A stretch of DNA of 64,000 bases from Mesorhizobium sp. M1D.F.Ca.ET.043.01.1.1 (GCF_003952385.1 NZ_CP034444.1:1736001-1800000); one strand, 5' to 3'. Shown: positions 54,910 to 62,775, counted from the stretch's first letter. Notes: generated from the sequence alone by a model not told the origin. Made by a program: numbers and translations.

Positions 54910-54985
54910 GAGCGCAGCCCAACAGTAAATAGCCACTTACACTTCCCGCTTTGAGAGCGCAGCCGAAAGGTAAATAGCCACTTAC
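54897..54985. repeat. Tandem 44-bp direct repeat
   Basis: Copies at 54897-54940 and 54942-54985 share cttcccgctttgagagcgc and taaatagccacttac, differing only in six central bases. The first copy contains the stop of the PRC-like relic. The pair lies just upstream of the promoter at 55005. Confidence 0.8.
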
Positions 54986-55004
54986 AAAAAAGCTATCGTC
55001 CAAG

Positions 55005-55029
55005 GGAACATCGCAGCCGGCGCGAAGTT
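55005..55029 (+). promoter_or_regulatory. EcfG-like promoter (GGAAC-N16-AGTT)
   Basis: GGAAC at 55005-55009, 16 bases, AGTT at 55026-55029, 27 bases before the 24-residue peptide gene that heads the envelope-stress operon. Confidence 0.5.
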
Positions 55030-55055
55030 GGTACAGGCAAGGAGGAGCCTGTGCC

Positions 55056-55130
55056 ATGAACAATGTCATCTATCTCATCGGTCTCATCGTCGTCGTGCTC
55101 GCGGTGCTCTCGTTCCTCGGCTTTCACTAG
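55056..55130 (+). CDS. 24-residue single-helix membrane peptide
   Basis: The peptide starts MNNVIYLIGLIVVVLAVL and ends SFLGFH, with GGAGGAG eight bases upstream of the ATG. It is homologous and equal in length to the peptide at 28277-28351. The next gene begins nine bases after its stop, so it opens a four-gene operon. Confidence 0.7.
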   Translation: MNNVIYLIGLIVVVLAVLSFLGFH

Positions 55131-55139
55131 GAGGATGAC

Positions 55140-55748
55140 ATGCAGCGCGAGAATGATCAGGGCCGCAGGCCCGCCGACTTCGCCAAGACGAAGAACGAAG
55201 TTTCCGACCGACTCCAGAGAGAAACCCAAAGCGCCACCGAGGCGTTCCAGGACGCAGGTGATGAGATTGCCCGAAGGGCAGTCGACTACGCGTCGGAAGC
55301 ACAGGAGGCCCTATCCGAAAGGGCCGAGGAAACGCAGCGCGATATCGGATCGAGCCTGGCGGCGCTCGGCGGCGCCTTGCGCGCCGCAAGCGATCATCTG
55401 GCCAATAAGGAGCAAAGCGCGGCCTCGAAATTCATGCTGGATGCCGCCGGCGGACTGGAAAGCCTTTCGTCCTCATTGAGACAAAAACCGTTGGGGCAGG
55501 TGCTGGAGGACGTTCAGTCCTTCGGCCGCCAGAATCCCGGCGTGCTGATTGCCGGCTCGGTGCTGGCCGGCCTGGCGCTCGGACGGTTCATGAAGGCTTC
55601 CCCGCCCATGGGGTATGGATCGGTTGAGGCCGCGGCCGGGCCGGCCGGACAAACCGGTGTGAGAACAAGCGAGTCCCAGGACAACGCGGCGCCCAATTGG
55701 GGTGCCGACGGCGGCGTACCCGGACAGGCAGCGGAGTTGGAAAGATGA
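55140..55748 (+). CDS. Helical membrane-associated stress protein (DUF883/ElaB-like)
   Basis: A 202-residue protein. The first 110 residues are amphipathic helices (ADFAKTKNEVSDRLQRETQS, AVDYASEAQEALSERAEETQ, AALGGALRAASDHLANKEQS). A short hydrophobic segment follows (NPGVLIAGSVLAGLALGRFM), then a polar tail. This resembles ElaB/YqjD-type proteins in layout only. Its stop overlaps the next start (ATGA). A membrane-surface role during stress is inferred. Confidence 0.75.
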   Translation: MQRENDQGRRPADFAKTKNEVSDRLQRETQSATEAFQDAGDEIARRAVDYASEAQEALSERAEETQRDIGSSLAALGGALRAASDHLANKEQSAASKFMLDAAGGLESLSSSLRQKPLGQVLEDVQSFGRQNPGVLIAGSVLAGLALGRFMKASPPMGYGSVEAAAGPAGQTGVRTSESQDNAAPNWGADGGVPGQAAELER

Positions 55749-56137
55749 ACACTCAGGACAATCCAAGTCTCGGCACGCTGGTCAGCGATCTAGCTCAGCA
55801 GGTGAGCACGCTTATTCAGACGGAAACCAGGCTGCTGCGGGCGGAGATATCGGAGAGCGTGACCAAGGCTGAAGCCGGTGCAGTCCAGGTGCTGGGCGGC
55901 GCGATATGCCTGCTCGCCGCCCTGATGGTTCTGTTGCAGGCACTGGTCATTGCCCTGGCGCGTCTGGGGCTGGGCGCCGGATGGTCGGCTTTGCTCGTCG
56001 GGGTGGTTGTGGCCGTGCTGGGCGTCGTCCTGTTACGGACCGGCATGGCAAGCATGGCGCCTTCGGAACTGGCGCCGGACCGAACGCAGGAGCAGTTGAA
56101 GCGCGACGCGAACGTGATCAAGGGACAAGCGAGATGA
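55745..56137 (+). CDS. Phage holin family protein (DUF1469 type)
   Basis: A 130-residue protein: LGTLVSDLAQQVSTLIQTET, RLLRAEISESVTKAEAGAVQ, then two helices (GGAICLLAALMVLLQALVIA and GWSALLVGVVVAVLGVVLLR). This is the usual arrangement of the YqjE/holin-superfamily III proteins, which are not phage genes in this setting. Its stop overlaps the DUF3618 start. Confidence 0.85.
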   Translation: MNTQDNPSLGTLVSDLAQQVSTLIQTETRLLRAEISESVTKAEAGAVQVLGGAICLLAALMVLLQALVIALARLGLGAGWSALLVGVVVAVLGVVLLRTGMASMAPSELAPDRTQEQLKRDANVIKGQAR

Positions 56138-57030
56138 CCAAAAAATCCGCAGCCGAACTCGAACGAGAGGCCGAAGCCACGCGCGCCAGGGTAGTGGCGA
56201 CGGCCGAATCCATTCGAGACAAGATGACGCCCGGCCAACTGGTTGACGAGCTCGCCGGGCTTTTTAGCGGTGGTGCAGGCGCCGAGATGCTCGCCAACCT
56301 CAAGGCCCAAGTGCGCGACAACCCGTTGCCGCTGACCGTGATCGGTGCCGGGCTGGCATGGCTGATGCTGGGCAGCGGCGCTTCCGCCGCAGCCGCTGCT
56401 CCGGGCTATGCAACGCGCCGCAGTTCCGGCCAACGCGAGGGCGCGTCCGGCTCTGGTATGGCCATGACTTCGGACACCTCGGCCTCGGCTGGCGAGATGG
56501 CCGGCGGTGCGGCCGGAACTTTCTCTGGAATGGCCGGCAGCGCGGCCAATACCATGTCTGACATGGCGAGCGGCGCAGCCGGCACCGTATCCGACATCGC
56601 GAGCGGCACAGCGCAGACGCTGGCCAACTCCGCGGCCGCCACGGCTGACATGGCGACGCAGGCCGGCCGTTCCGCGCAGCAGTTGATGGAGGATCAGCCT
56701 CTTGCATTGGCTGCTGTCGGCCTCGCGATCGGAGCAGCGATCGGTGCGATGCTGCCTCACACGCAAGTCGAGGACGAGCGGCTCGGCGGCTATCGCGAAC
56801 AGCTTCTGGACAAGGCCGAGGACGCGCTCGAGGAGGGCGTCGATCAGGCGAAGCAGGTAGCAGCCGAAGTCTATCAGACAGCCAGCGAGGAAGCCGGGCG
56901 GCAGGCCTCGACCAAAGGCACGCTGGCCGACAAGGTCAGCGACGTCGTCAGGTCCGCCGCCGACAAGACCGACGAGGCGGTGCGCCGGAAGCTTTCCAGT
57001 TCTGAGCAGGCCGAGGAGCGTGAGCCGTAG
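56134..57030 (+). CDS. DUF3618 protein
   Basis: A 298-residue protein. The N-terminal DUF3618 part is SAAELEREAEATRARVVATA, ESIRDKMTPGQLVDELAGLF. A hydrophobic segment (PLTVIGAGLAWLMLGSG) is followed by a long Ala/Gly/Ser/Met-rich low-complexity region with repeats of SDMASGAAGT type, a second hydrophobic helix (ALAAVGLAIGAAIGAMLPHT) and a charged tail. The order membrane peptide, DUF883-like, holin-type, DUF3618 is a standard rhizobial envelope module. Confidence 0.85.
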   Translation: MTKKSAAELEREAEATRARVVATAESIRDKMTPGQLVDELAGLFSGGAGAEMLANLKAQVRDNPLPLTVIGAGLAWLMLGSGASAAAAAPGYATRRSSGQREGASGSGMAMTSDTSASAGEMAGGAAGTFSGMAGSAANTMSDMASGAAGTVSDIASGTAQTLANSAAATADMATQAGRSAQQLMEDQPLALAAVGLAIGAAIGAMLPHTQVEDERLGGYREQLLDKAEDALEEGVDQAKQVAAEVYQTASEEAGRQASTKGTLADKVSDVVRSAADKTDEAVRRKLSSSEQAEEREP

Positions 57031-57188
57031 TCCTGTGTCGTGGCTCTCAGGCTGCTCGAGCCGAGCGGTTGCTCGCTCGCCGCGTGCAATTGCGCCCGTT
57101 AATCACGCCAGTACCACATCCAGTCCTCGCGCAGGCCGGGAATGATGGAGTCCACTTGCCGTTACCGACAGAAGTACAGGAAAAAGCG

Positions 57189-57428
57189 ATGGCCGCACGC
57201 AGAACCCATGATCAGCAGATGCGCATCACCGAGGAGCGCGAGAACACGAAGAACGCACCCAAGGAATTCGACGCCGAGGCGGAGCTGAAGCGACCGCCTA
57301 CCGAGCCCGAGGCGCGGCGGAAGGGTTCGGATCTGAAGACCGACACGCCCGACCTCTTCAACCCAGGCGACTGCAACATCCTTCGCGCCAATCAAGAAAG
57401 CGAGCACAACAAAAATCGGGGCGATTGA
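57189..57428 (+). CDS. Small hydrophilic hypothetical protein
   Basis: A 79-residue highly charged, probably disordered protein: MAARRTHDQQMRITEERENT, EFDAEAELKRPPTEPEARRK, PDLFNPGDCNILRANQES. It lies 28 bases before the pyrophosphatase gene, possibly in one transcript. No family was recognised. Confidence 0.6.
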   Translation: MAARRTHDQQMRITEERENTKNAPKEFDAEAELKRPPTEPEARRKGSDLKTDTPDLFNPGDCNILRANQESEHNKNRGD

Positions 57429-57456
57429 GCAGGATGGCACAAGGGTAACCCGGATA

Positions 57457-58002
57457 ATGCCGGACTACGAGAAGCTGCCGACGATGAATGGCGACCAAAT
57501 AAGGGTCGTCGTCGAAACGCCGCGCGGCGCTGCAGCGAAATTCTCCTACGATCCCAAAACCGGCGTGTTCGAATTCACTCGCCCGCTGCCTGTTGGAAAC
57601 ACCTATCCCTACGATTGGGGCTTCGTACCGTCGACGATCGGAGAGGATGGTGACCCGTTGGATGGATTAATTATCCATCAGGCGGCGTCCGCGCCCGGCA
57701 TCGTCATCAATTGCGACCTGCTTGGAGCGCTTCGCGTCAAACAAAAGGATTCCGAAGGGTCAGAGTTCCGTAACGATCGTTTTGTCTTTCGCCCGCATAA
57801 ACAGGACTCGCCCGACAAGCCGGCCACGGAGGAGAGCGTGCCCGAAGAACTGCGCCGCGAGATCGAACAGTTCTTCAAGTCATCGGTGCTGGGCACCGAC
57901 AAGACGATCAGGCTGAAAGGCTGGCGCGACGCCACGGAAGCGTCCGCTCTTCTGAGAAAGGGAATGAATAGTTTCGCGAGGAAAAAGCGGAGAGCCCGCT
58001 GA
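57457..58002 (+). CDS. ppa: Family I inorganic pyrophosphatase
   Basis: A 181-residue enzyme. KFSYDPKTGVFEFTRPLPVG, the substrate-binding YPYDWGFVPSTIGEDGDPLD (signature EDGDPLDGL with metal-binding Asp) and the C-terminal KGWRDATEASALLRKGMN are typical. It hydrolyses pyrophosphate to phosphate. It is diverged from housekeeping PPases and lies among stress genes, so this may be a second, conditionally expressed copy. Confidence 0.88.
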   Translation: MPDYEKLPTMNGDQIRVVVETPRGAAAKFSYDPKTGVFEFTRPLPVGNTYPYDWGFVPSTIGEDGDPLDGLIIHQAASAPGIVINCDLLGALRVKQKDSEGSEFRNDRFVFRPHKQDSPDKPATEESVPEELRREIEQFFKSSVLGTDKTIRLKGWRDATEASALLRKGMNSFARKKRRAR

Positions 58003-58028
58003 TTGCCGTCCGTTGGTCAAAAATGATC

Positions 58029-58056
58029 GCGGCCTCGGCCGGGAGGCCGGGGCCGC
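58029..58056. terminator. GC-rich convergent hairpin
   Basis: Arms gcggcctcggcc and ggccggggccgc (one G-U pair) with a four-base loop lie between the ends of ppa (plus) and DUF892 (minus). It has no T run but is well placed to end both transcripts. Confidence 0.55.
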
Positions 58057-58098
58057 ATCGCAAGGCATGGCCTTTGGCAACCGAGAGTTTTCGACCTC

Positions 58099-58620
58099 TT
58101 ACGCGGCCGCCTGTAGGGCCCGCTCGTTGGCACCGCTTTCGCCGAGCTTGGTAAGTGCCTCGTCGGTGGCTGATTCTTCCTTCAGCGTTTCGCGCAGCAG
58201 GGGGAGGGCGTCTTTCAACCCCAGTTGCTCCGCCCAGGCGATCAGCGTGCCGTAGCGCGCTATCTCATAGTGCTCGACCGACTGGGCGGCCGCCACAAGA
58301 CCCGCGTCGAGCGCCGGCTCATCCTTGTATTCTTCGAGGATTTCCGAACCCTCTTCGATGATGCCGTCGATCGCCGGGCATGTCTTGCCCCGCGCCGGCT
58401 GGCCCAGCATTTCGAAAACTTGCTCGAGCCGGTCGACCTGACCTTCCGTCTCGGTGCGATGCTTTTCGAATGCCGCGCTTACCTCTTCCGACTGCGCCGC
58501 CTTGGCCATCTTCGGCAGCGTTTTCAGAATTTTCTTTTCAGCGTAATAGATGTCTTTCAGGCCATCCACGAACAGACTTTCCAGGCCGTTTGCCGCGCCA
58601 GATGAACTTTTCTTTGCCAT
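58099..58620 (-). CDS. DUF892 ferritin-like protein
   Basis: A 173-residue protein: NGLESLFVDGLKDIYYAEKK, ILKTLPKMAKAAQSEEVSAA, TCPAIDGIIEEGSEILEEYK and AAQSVEHYEIARYGTLIAWA. It is almost identical to the protein at 32502, including the C-terminal GESGANERALQ. GGAGGAGACG precedes the ATG at 58620. An EcfG-like promoter lies at 58703-58727. The family is ferritin-like; iron binding or peroxide protection is inferred. Confidence 0.9.
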   Translation of the reverse strand: MAKKSSSGAANGLESLFVDGLKDIYYAEKKILKTLPKMAKAAQSEEVSAAFEKHRTETEGQVDRLEQVFEMLGQPARGKTCPAIDGIIEEGSEILEEYKDEPALDAGLVAAAQSVEHYEIARYGTLIAWAEQLGLKDALPLLRETLKEESATDEALTKLGESGANERALQAAA

Positions 58621-58702
58621 CAACGTCTCCTCCGGTTGGGTTTGCTGTTCCAAAAAGCCGCGACTGCCCCAATGGATGGCGTTCCAGTGCCTAAGCAAAC
58701 AA

Positions 58703-58727
58703 AACCGACAGGAGCGACCGATGTTCC
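58703..58727 (-). promoter_or_regulatory. EcfG-like promoter (GGAAC-N16-GGTT)
   Basis: On the minus strand GGAAC at 58727-58723 and GGTT at 58706-58703, 82 bases before the DUF892 start. The surrounding aaatatttcg and GGAACATC-GTCGC sequence is shared with 32075-32105 upstream of the other KGG/DUF892 locus. Confidence 0.45.
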
Positions 58728-59146
58728 CCCCGAAATATTTTGTGACCCCTTTTCGACCAGTCCAGCCCGCGCCAGGTTAGCGCGGGGTGCATTCCTTCGG
58801 CGGGCGCTTGTCGTCGCCTGACCAGAGCTGGTAGCGAAAGTGATGACCGAGCAAGCCAATGAAGGAAGGGCGGAAAGCACAACGCGCAAAGGGATCGGGA
58901 GAGGCGTCGGTTTGCCTTTGAGCCTTCAGATTCGATTTCCTGGACCGCCTGATCCCAGTGCTCTGTTTGCCGTCCTTCTGGTCGCCCTTTCCGCTCCCAA
59001 ATCTCGTGGAGGCGGCGTCTGATGCGTTCTTCCCCTGTCCATGGCTGCGCTCCTCGCGCCTGACCCGGCACTTACACCGCTAATGGGTGGCGCCACGTTG
59101 TTCCATCAGACATGAACGCGAGCGGACGCAGGATGGCCTGCGTTGG
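58728..59146. other. Intergenic, nothing recognised
   Basis: Divergent region between the DUF892 gene and the small gene at 59206. I see only the promoter-like motifs at its edges. Confidence 0.4.
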
Positions 59147-59171
59147 GGAACGTTCTTCCGATGATCTTGTT
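59147..59171 (+). promoter_or_regulatory. EcfG-like promoter (GGAAC-N16-TGTT)
   Basis: GGAAC at 59147-59151, 16 bases, TGTT at 59168-59171, 35 bases before the small hydrophilic gene at 59206. Confidence 0.5.
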
Positions 59172-59205
59172 ATCCATCAGATCCACCGATTAACCGGAGG
59201 AAGTC

Positions 59206-59520
59206 ATGAGAAAGGGCGATAACCGCCGTGAGACAGGCGCCAGGAAATACCCGGCCAACGCCGCCCCGGATCCTTCGGACCAGTTCTCGCAGGCCGCCGC
59301 CAACAACGAGAAGCCTCACGATCGATTTGGGCTCACTCGCAAGCAGGGCGAGGTAGAGGACGAGACACATCAGTCCGAAGGCCAGAACCCTCCGCGTCGA
59401 GCCACACCCAGCCCGGCGACGGAGAAAAGCTCCGGGGCCGGGCCGTCGGTCGCCGAACATTCCAAGGACGCCAAGGCGCCCAAAGGCGGGCGTCAGCCCG
59501 GCGCCTATGTGAAGGATTGA
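59206..59520 (+). CDS. Small hydrophilic stress-type protein
   Basis: A 104-residue protein, rich in charged residues, Gly, Pro and Ser: MRKGDNRRETGARKYPANAA, EKPHDRFGLTRKQGEVEDET, KAPKGGRQPGAYVKD. It is probably disordered, like hydrophilin-type proteins. GGAGGAAG precedes the ATG and an EcfG-like promoter lies upstream. From 59521 to 59854 I see no gene. Confidence 0.65.
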   Translation: MRKGDNRRETGARKYPANAAPDPSDQFSQAAANNEKPHDRFGLTRKQGEVEDETHQSEGQNPPRRATPSPATEKSSGAGPSVAEHSKDAKAPKGGRQPGAYVKD

Positions 59521-59891
59521 GGCGGACGCAAGCAGGGCGAATCGGAGCCAGGCGGGACAGGTGCGAACGCCGTCGCCTCAGGTTCCTTGTTCGTCCGCAC
59601 CTTTTGCCTTGGATTGATCCCGACGGCATCGGTGGTTCTCGGCATCGCCTTCGACCTTTTTTCGCCCTGATCCAGTTTGTCGCCTTACTTGAAGGTGCCC
59701 TTGGATGTCCCGACGCCAGGGCGTTGCCGATATCGGCGCCGCTGGGCTTTTTCGATTTGTGCTGGTTTCCGATCATGGCCATTTTCACTGCGCGTACGAT
59801 TCACGACCGGGATGCGCCGAAGGTTCCCGTCAGTCTGATGTCGAATGGGCACCTCCAAACCGCTCCGGGGCGGCAAGATTGCGAGTGGCCG

Positions 59892-60248
59892 TCAGCCGCG
59901 AACGAACAGTGGCTCGTCTTCATCACGTTGCTTGCCGCCGAGCGCTGCGGCAACGCTGGCGATGAAAGCGCCAACGATCATCGACAGGGCGCCGACCAGC
60001 GCGAAAGTGGCACTCGCCTTCCTGGCCGTTCCGAGGCCGCCTTTGCCTAGTTCTTGGCGTCGTCAACACCTGCGATGATATCTTATCGTCGGCCGACATT
60101 TCACCCTTGGCGGCACTCGCCACCAGGATGCGTGTTGCCTGCGCCGTTGCGCCGGCTTCGTTCTGCCCGGCCGCCGCGACGGCACCCGTGTCGATAGCCC
60201 AGGCTGTTGTTGTCGGTTGTTCCCCCGGCGGCATTCGTGGCCGCCGAT
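59892..60248 (-). pseudogene. Truncated duplicate of the membrane protein gene at 29142
   Basis: Bases 59855-60245 repeat 29105-29600, with the same offset of 30750 at the left end and about 100 bases deleted in the middle. The C-terminal coding part (ASVAAALGGKQRDEDE-like) and ATRILVASAAKGEMSADDK remain. The 5' half is replaced by transposase sequence. Confidence 0.8.
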
Positions 60249-60600
60249 GTTCTGGGCGGCGGCTGCGATCAGGCATTGGCAAGCGACGTGGGGCGTGATG
60301 GTGCGCTCGGCCTTTGAGGTGCAGGACGCCAGCAGCGGACATTCGCGGCAGATGGCTGGATCACTTCTGTATTGGCGATAACCGCCGCGGTCGGTGGTGG
60401 CGTAGGTGAGCAACTGGCCCTGCGGACAACGATACCCGTCCGCATCCGGTTCATACACGAAGTCGCTCTTCCTCATCTTGCAGGGCTTTGGCGGGGTCGG
60501 GTTGCGATAGGCGATGACACCCCGGATGTTCCTGTCCTCCAGGCCCTTGGCAATGCCTGGCGTGGCATAGCCTGCATCCAGCCCGCCGCCGGCGCGAGCC
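60249..60600 (-). mobile_element. IS1182-type transposase fragment
   Basis: The minus strand reads GGLDAGYATPGIAKGLEDRN, IRGVIAYRNPTPPKPCKMRK, SDFVYEPDADGYRCPQGQLL and CRECPLLASCTSKAERTITP. This is the central domain of IS1182-family transposases with its Cys-rich knuckle. Both ends of the gene are missing. It adjoins the duplicate membrane gene on one side and the ligase relic on the other. Confidence 0.7.
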
Positions 60601-60628
60601 CGGCAAGCCGGCCGCCGGCATCATGGCA

Positions 60629-60883
60629 CGGGATGGCTGCTACGCCGGCGCAGCCGCAGTGACGCTACCGGCAAGTCTGCGCGAGCGGCTCTGGCAACGC
60701 GTGCAGCAGGCCAAGTCTGGCAAGCCAGCACGGCTGGTGCCGACGGCTGTCGCTGGCGCCGACGTCGAATGGGTCAAACCTGGCATCACGGGAAAGGTGA
60801 GATTTTTGCGTGGCGAGCATAAGCTTCGCCATGCTACTGCGCGAAGCATCGGATTGTGCGCAGGGGCGACCGCGAAGAGATAG
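60629..60883 (+). pseudogene. C-terminal fragment of an ATP-dependent DNA ligase (LigD-like)
   Basis: The frame reads DGCYAGAAAVTLPASLRERL, WQRVQQAKSGKPARLVPTAV, GADVEWVKPGITGKVRFLRG and EHKLRHAT, the OB-fold end of NHEJ ligases. The normal last residues are replaced by unrelated ones. It lies 230 bases upstream of the intact ku on the same strand, as ligD-ku pairs often do. Confidence 0.65.
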
Positions 60884-60981
60884 CAATCAAGGTGATGTGC
60901 CTTTTCGAAAGGGGCATAATCGATCCAGACCGGCTCTCGCTAGAGCTTGAAGACGTAGGCCAAGGGAAACCCCAGGCCCTG

Positions 60982-61043
60982 CCGGATAGCCCGGTTCAGG
61001 CAACTCCTGTGTCAACATGGATAAAACAAGCCGGGCTATTCGG
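60982..61043. repeat. Dispersed palindromic repeat, copy 4
   Basis: Arms CCGGATAGCCCGG (60982-60994) and CCGGGCTATTCGG (61031-61043) pair with one mismatch around ggcaactcctgtgtcaac. It sits directly upstream of the ku promoter. Confidence 0.65.
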
Positions 61044-61055
61044 ATTATCGCACCG

Positions 61056-61080
61056 GGAACTTCACAGATCCGGAAATGTT
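61056..61080 (+). promoter_or_regulatory. EcfG-like promoter (GGAAC-N16-TGTT)
   Basis: GGAAC at 61056-61060, 16 bases, TGTT at 61077-61080, 32 bases before the ku start. Confidence 0.5.
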
Positions 61081-61112
61081 CCTGTTGATCGGAATGGCGA
61101 CAGGACATAGCG

Positions 61113-61937
61113 ATGGCGGCCCCCCGCGCAGTTTGGAAAGGTTTCCTGAAGGTCGGTTCGGTTTCTTGCGGCGTCAAGCTCGTCGGGGCGACCAGCGAGG
61201 CCGGGAAGGTCCATTTCAAGATTCTCAACCGGGAGGATGGTCTGCCCGTAAAGAGCGCGTACGTCGATGAAGAGACCGGCGATGTCGTTCCCTCGGAAGA
61301 CCAGATCAAAGGTTACGAAGCGGACAAAGGCGATTTCATCGAGATCGAGCCCGACGAGATCAAAAAACTGAAGCTGACTTCACAGCATACGCTCGAGATA
61401 AGCGGTTTCATCGCTCTCGACGACATCGATACTCGCTACCTCGAAAAGCCCTATTATGTGATTCCGGCCGATGGCGCGGCGTTGGAAGCCTTCACCGTGC
61501 TGCGCGATGCGATGGCAAAACAGCGGGTCGCGGCAAGATCGTGCGTCGTCCTCTATCAGCGCGGCCGCGAGGTTGTAATCCAGCCATTCGGAAAAGGCAT
61601 GCTGCTGACCGAGCTGCGCACCCACAACGAGATGGTCTCGGAGGGTAGCGTATTCGGTGATCTGAAGAGTCCGAAATATGACAAGGACCTCCTGGAGATC
61701 GCCGAATTGCTGATCGACAAGAAAGTGACGAAGTTCGATCCGTCGAAATTCGAGGACACCTACGAAGACGCCCTCATTGCCATGATCGACGCCAAGCGCA
61801 AAGGCAAGAAGCCGCCAAAACCCGTGGCAAAGCCAAAAGAGAACGTCGTCAATCTCGCTTCGATACTTCGCAAGAGCCTGGAGAAGGAGGGCATCAAGCA
61901 ACTGCCCAAAGCAAAGGCCGCTCGCAAATCAGCGTAA
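61113..61937 (+). CDS. ku: Ku DNA end-binding protein
   Basis: A 274-residue bacterial Ku. MAAPRAVWKGFLKVGSVSCG is followed by the core beta-barrel (SAYVDEETGDVVPSEDQIKG, YEADKGDFIEIEPDEI, RYLEKPYYVIPADGAALEAF, ARSCVVLYQRGREVVIQPFG) and a Lys-rich tail (DAKRKGKKPPKPVAKPKENV). It forms a ring-shaped homodimer on double-strand ends and recruits LigD. It is intact, unlike the copy at 1147-1942. An EcfG-like promoter upstream fits stationary-phase NHEJ in rhizobia. Confidence 0.95.
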   Translation: MAAPRAVWKGFLKVGSVSCGVKLVGATSEAGKVHFKILNREDGLPVKSAYVDEETGDVVPSEDQIKGYEADKGDFIEIEPDEIKKLKLTSQHTLEISGFIALDDIDTRYLEKPYYVIPADGAALEAFTVLRDAMAKQRVAARSCVVLYQRGREVVIQPFGKGMLLTELRTHNEMVSEGSVFGDLKSPKYDKDLLEIAELLIDKKVTKFDPSKFEDTYEDALIAMIDAKRKGKKPPKPVAKPKENVVNLASILRKSLEKEGIKQLPKAKAARKSA

Positions 61938-61967
61938 CTGCCGAAGCAGGAACAATCGCCGCGACGA

Positions 61968-62189
61968 TTACATATTTGAGAAATCGGATGGCCGCTTAGA
62001 GAGGCCTCGCAATAGGTCAGCCTCGTCGGTGGTGCCATCATCAAAAACCTGGATGACTTCCGCCAGTTGATCCCGCTGTTCCCGGTCTTTCTTGGAAAGT
62101 CTTCTCTCATTGCGTAGCCGATCAAATACTCGCTGGAGCAAATCCAGATCAGCAGGTCCGTAGACACCACCGCAACGCCACAATGACAT
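61968..62189 (-). CDS. Small helical protein (YGPADLDLLQRVF family)
   Basis: A 73-residue protein: MSLWRCGGVYGPADLDLLQR, VFDRLRNERRLSKKDREQRD, VIQVFDDGTTDEADLLRGLS. It is closely related to the gene at 44288 and the relic at 24733. Convergent with ku. No function is known to me. Confidence 0.7.
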   Translation of the reverse strand: MSLWRCGGVYGPADLDLLQRVFDRLRNERRLSKKDREQRDQLAEVIQVFDDGTTDEADLLRGLSKRPSDFSNM

Positions 62190-62775
62190 GGCCGCCGCCT
62201 TTTAACACCATAGCGGCCCGGCAGGCTGACGGGGTAGGCCAGCAAACGCCGGGCCTAACCGGCGCTGCTGTCGGGGGCGAGCGCGGCGCCGGCTTACGGT
62301 AAATATACGCCTTTGCTAATGTGTCAGTTACGCATCCATAAGGCGGGGAGCTGCCTCACTCTTTAGAGTGCCCTTCCCGCGCGCGCATAGCCCTCGCGAT
62401 CGCCAGTTCAGCCTCGACTTTCAACGGTTGCAGCCAGGGCGCGTTAATTTTCTCTCAGTGGGAGGGAGGGGACGTGCCTAAGGATATGGATACCTATGAA
62501 ACAAAATGGATTTGGTTGAGGCGCTTCCCCATTGAACGGGCTTATGGAATCCGCTCTCGATGCGGCCATCCGACCGTCTGACGAAACCGCCAAAGGCAAG
62601 CTGTTTCGTTGCCGATGGATTTGCTGTCTAGCTTTGCCCCGCATCTGTGGGGCCGCACGCGACCAGCATGGAACTCGCGCAACGAGTCGTCTCTCTTCCG
62701 CACGGCACCAAACGCGATCTGCTAGCCTGGTCAAGAAAATGGCGGACTTGGAGCGTGGGGGGTGCACCAAAGGGC
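62190..62775. other. Intergenic with a short relic
   Basis: On the minus strand around 62380-62450 a piece reads VEAELAIARAMRAREGHSKE, the tail of the family broken at 25894-26132. A ggcccggc/gccgggcc inverted pair lies near 62217-62262. Nothing else is recognised. Confidence 0.35.

Noticed and set aside
55745..56137. Phage holin annotation as a sign of a prophage
   Set aside because: The protein is of the YqjE-like envelope type in an operon with DUF3618, and no other phage gene is present.
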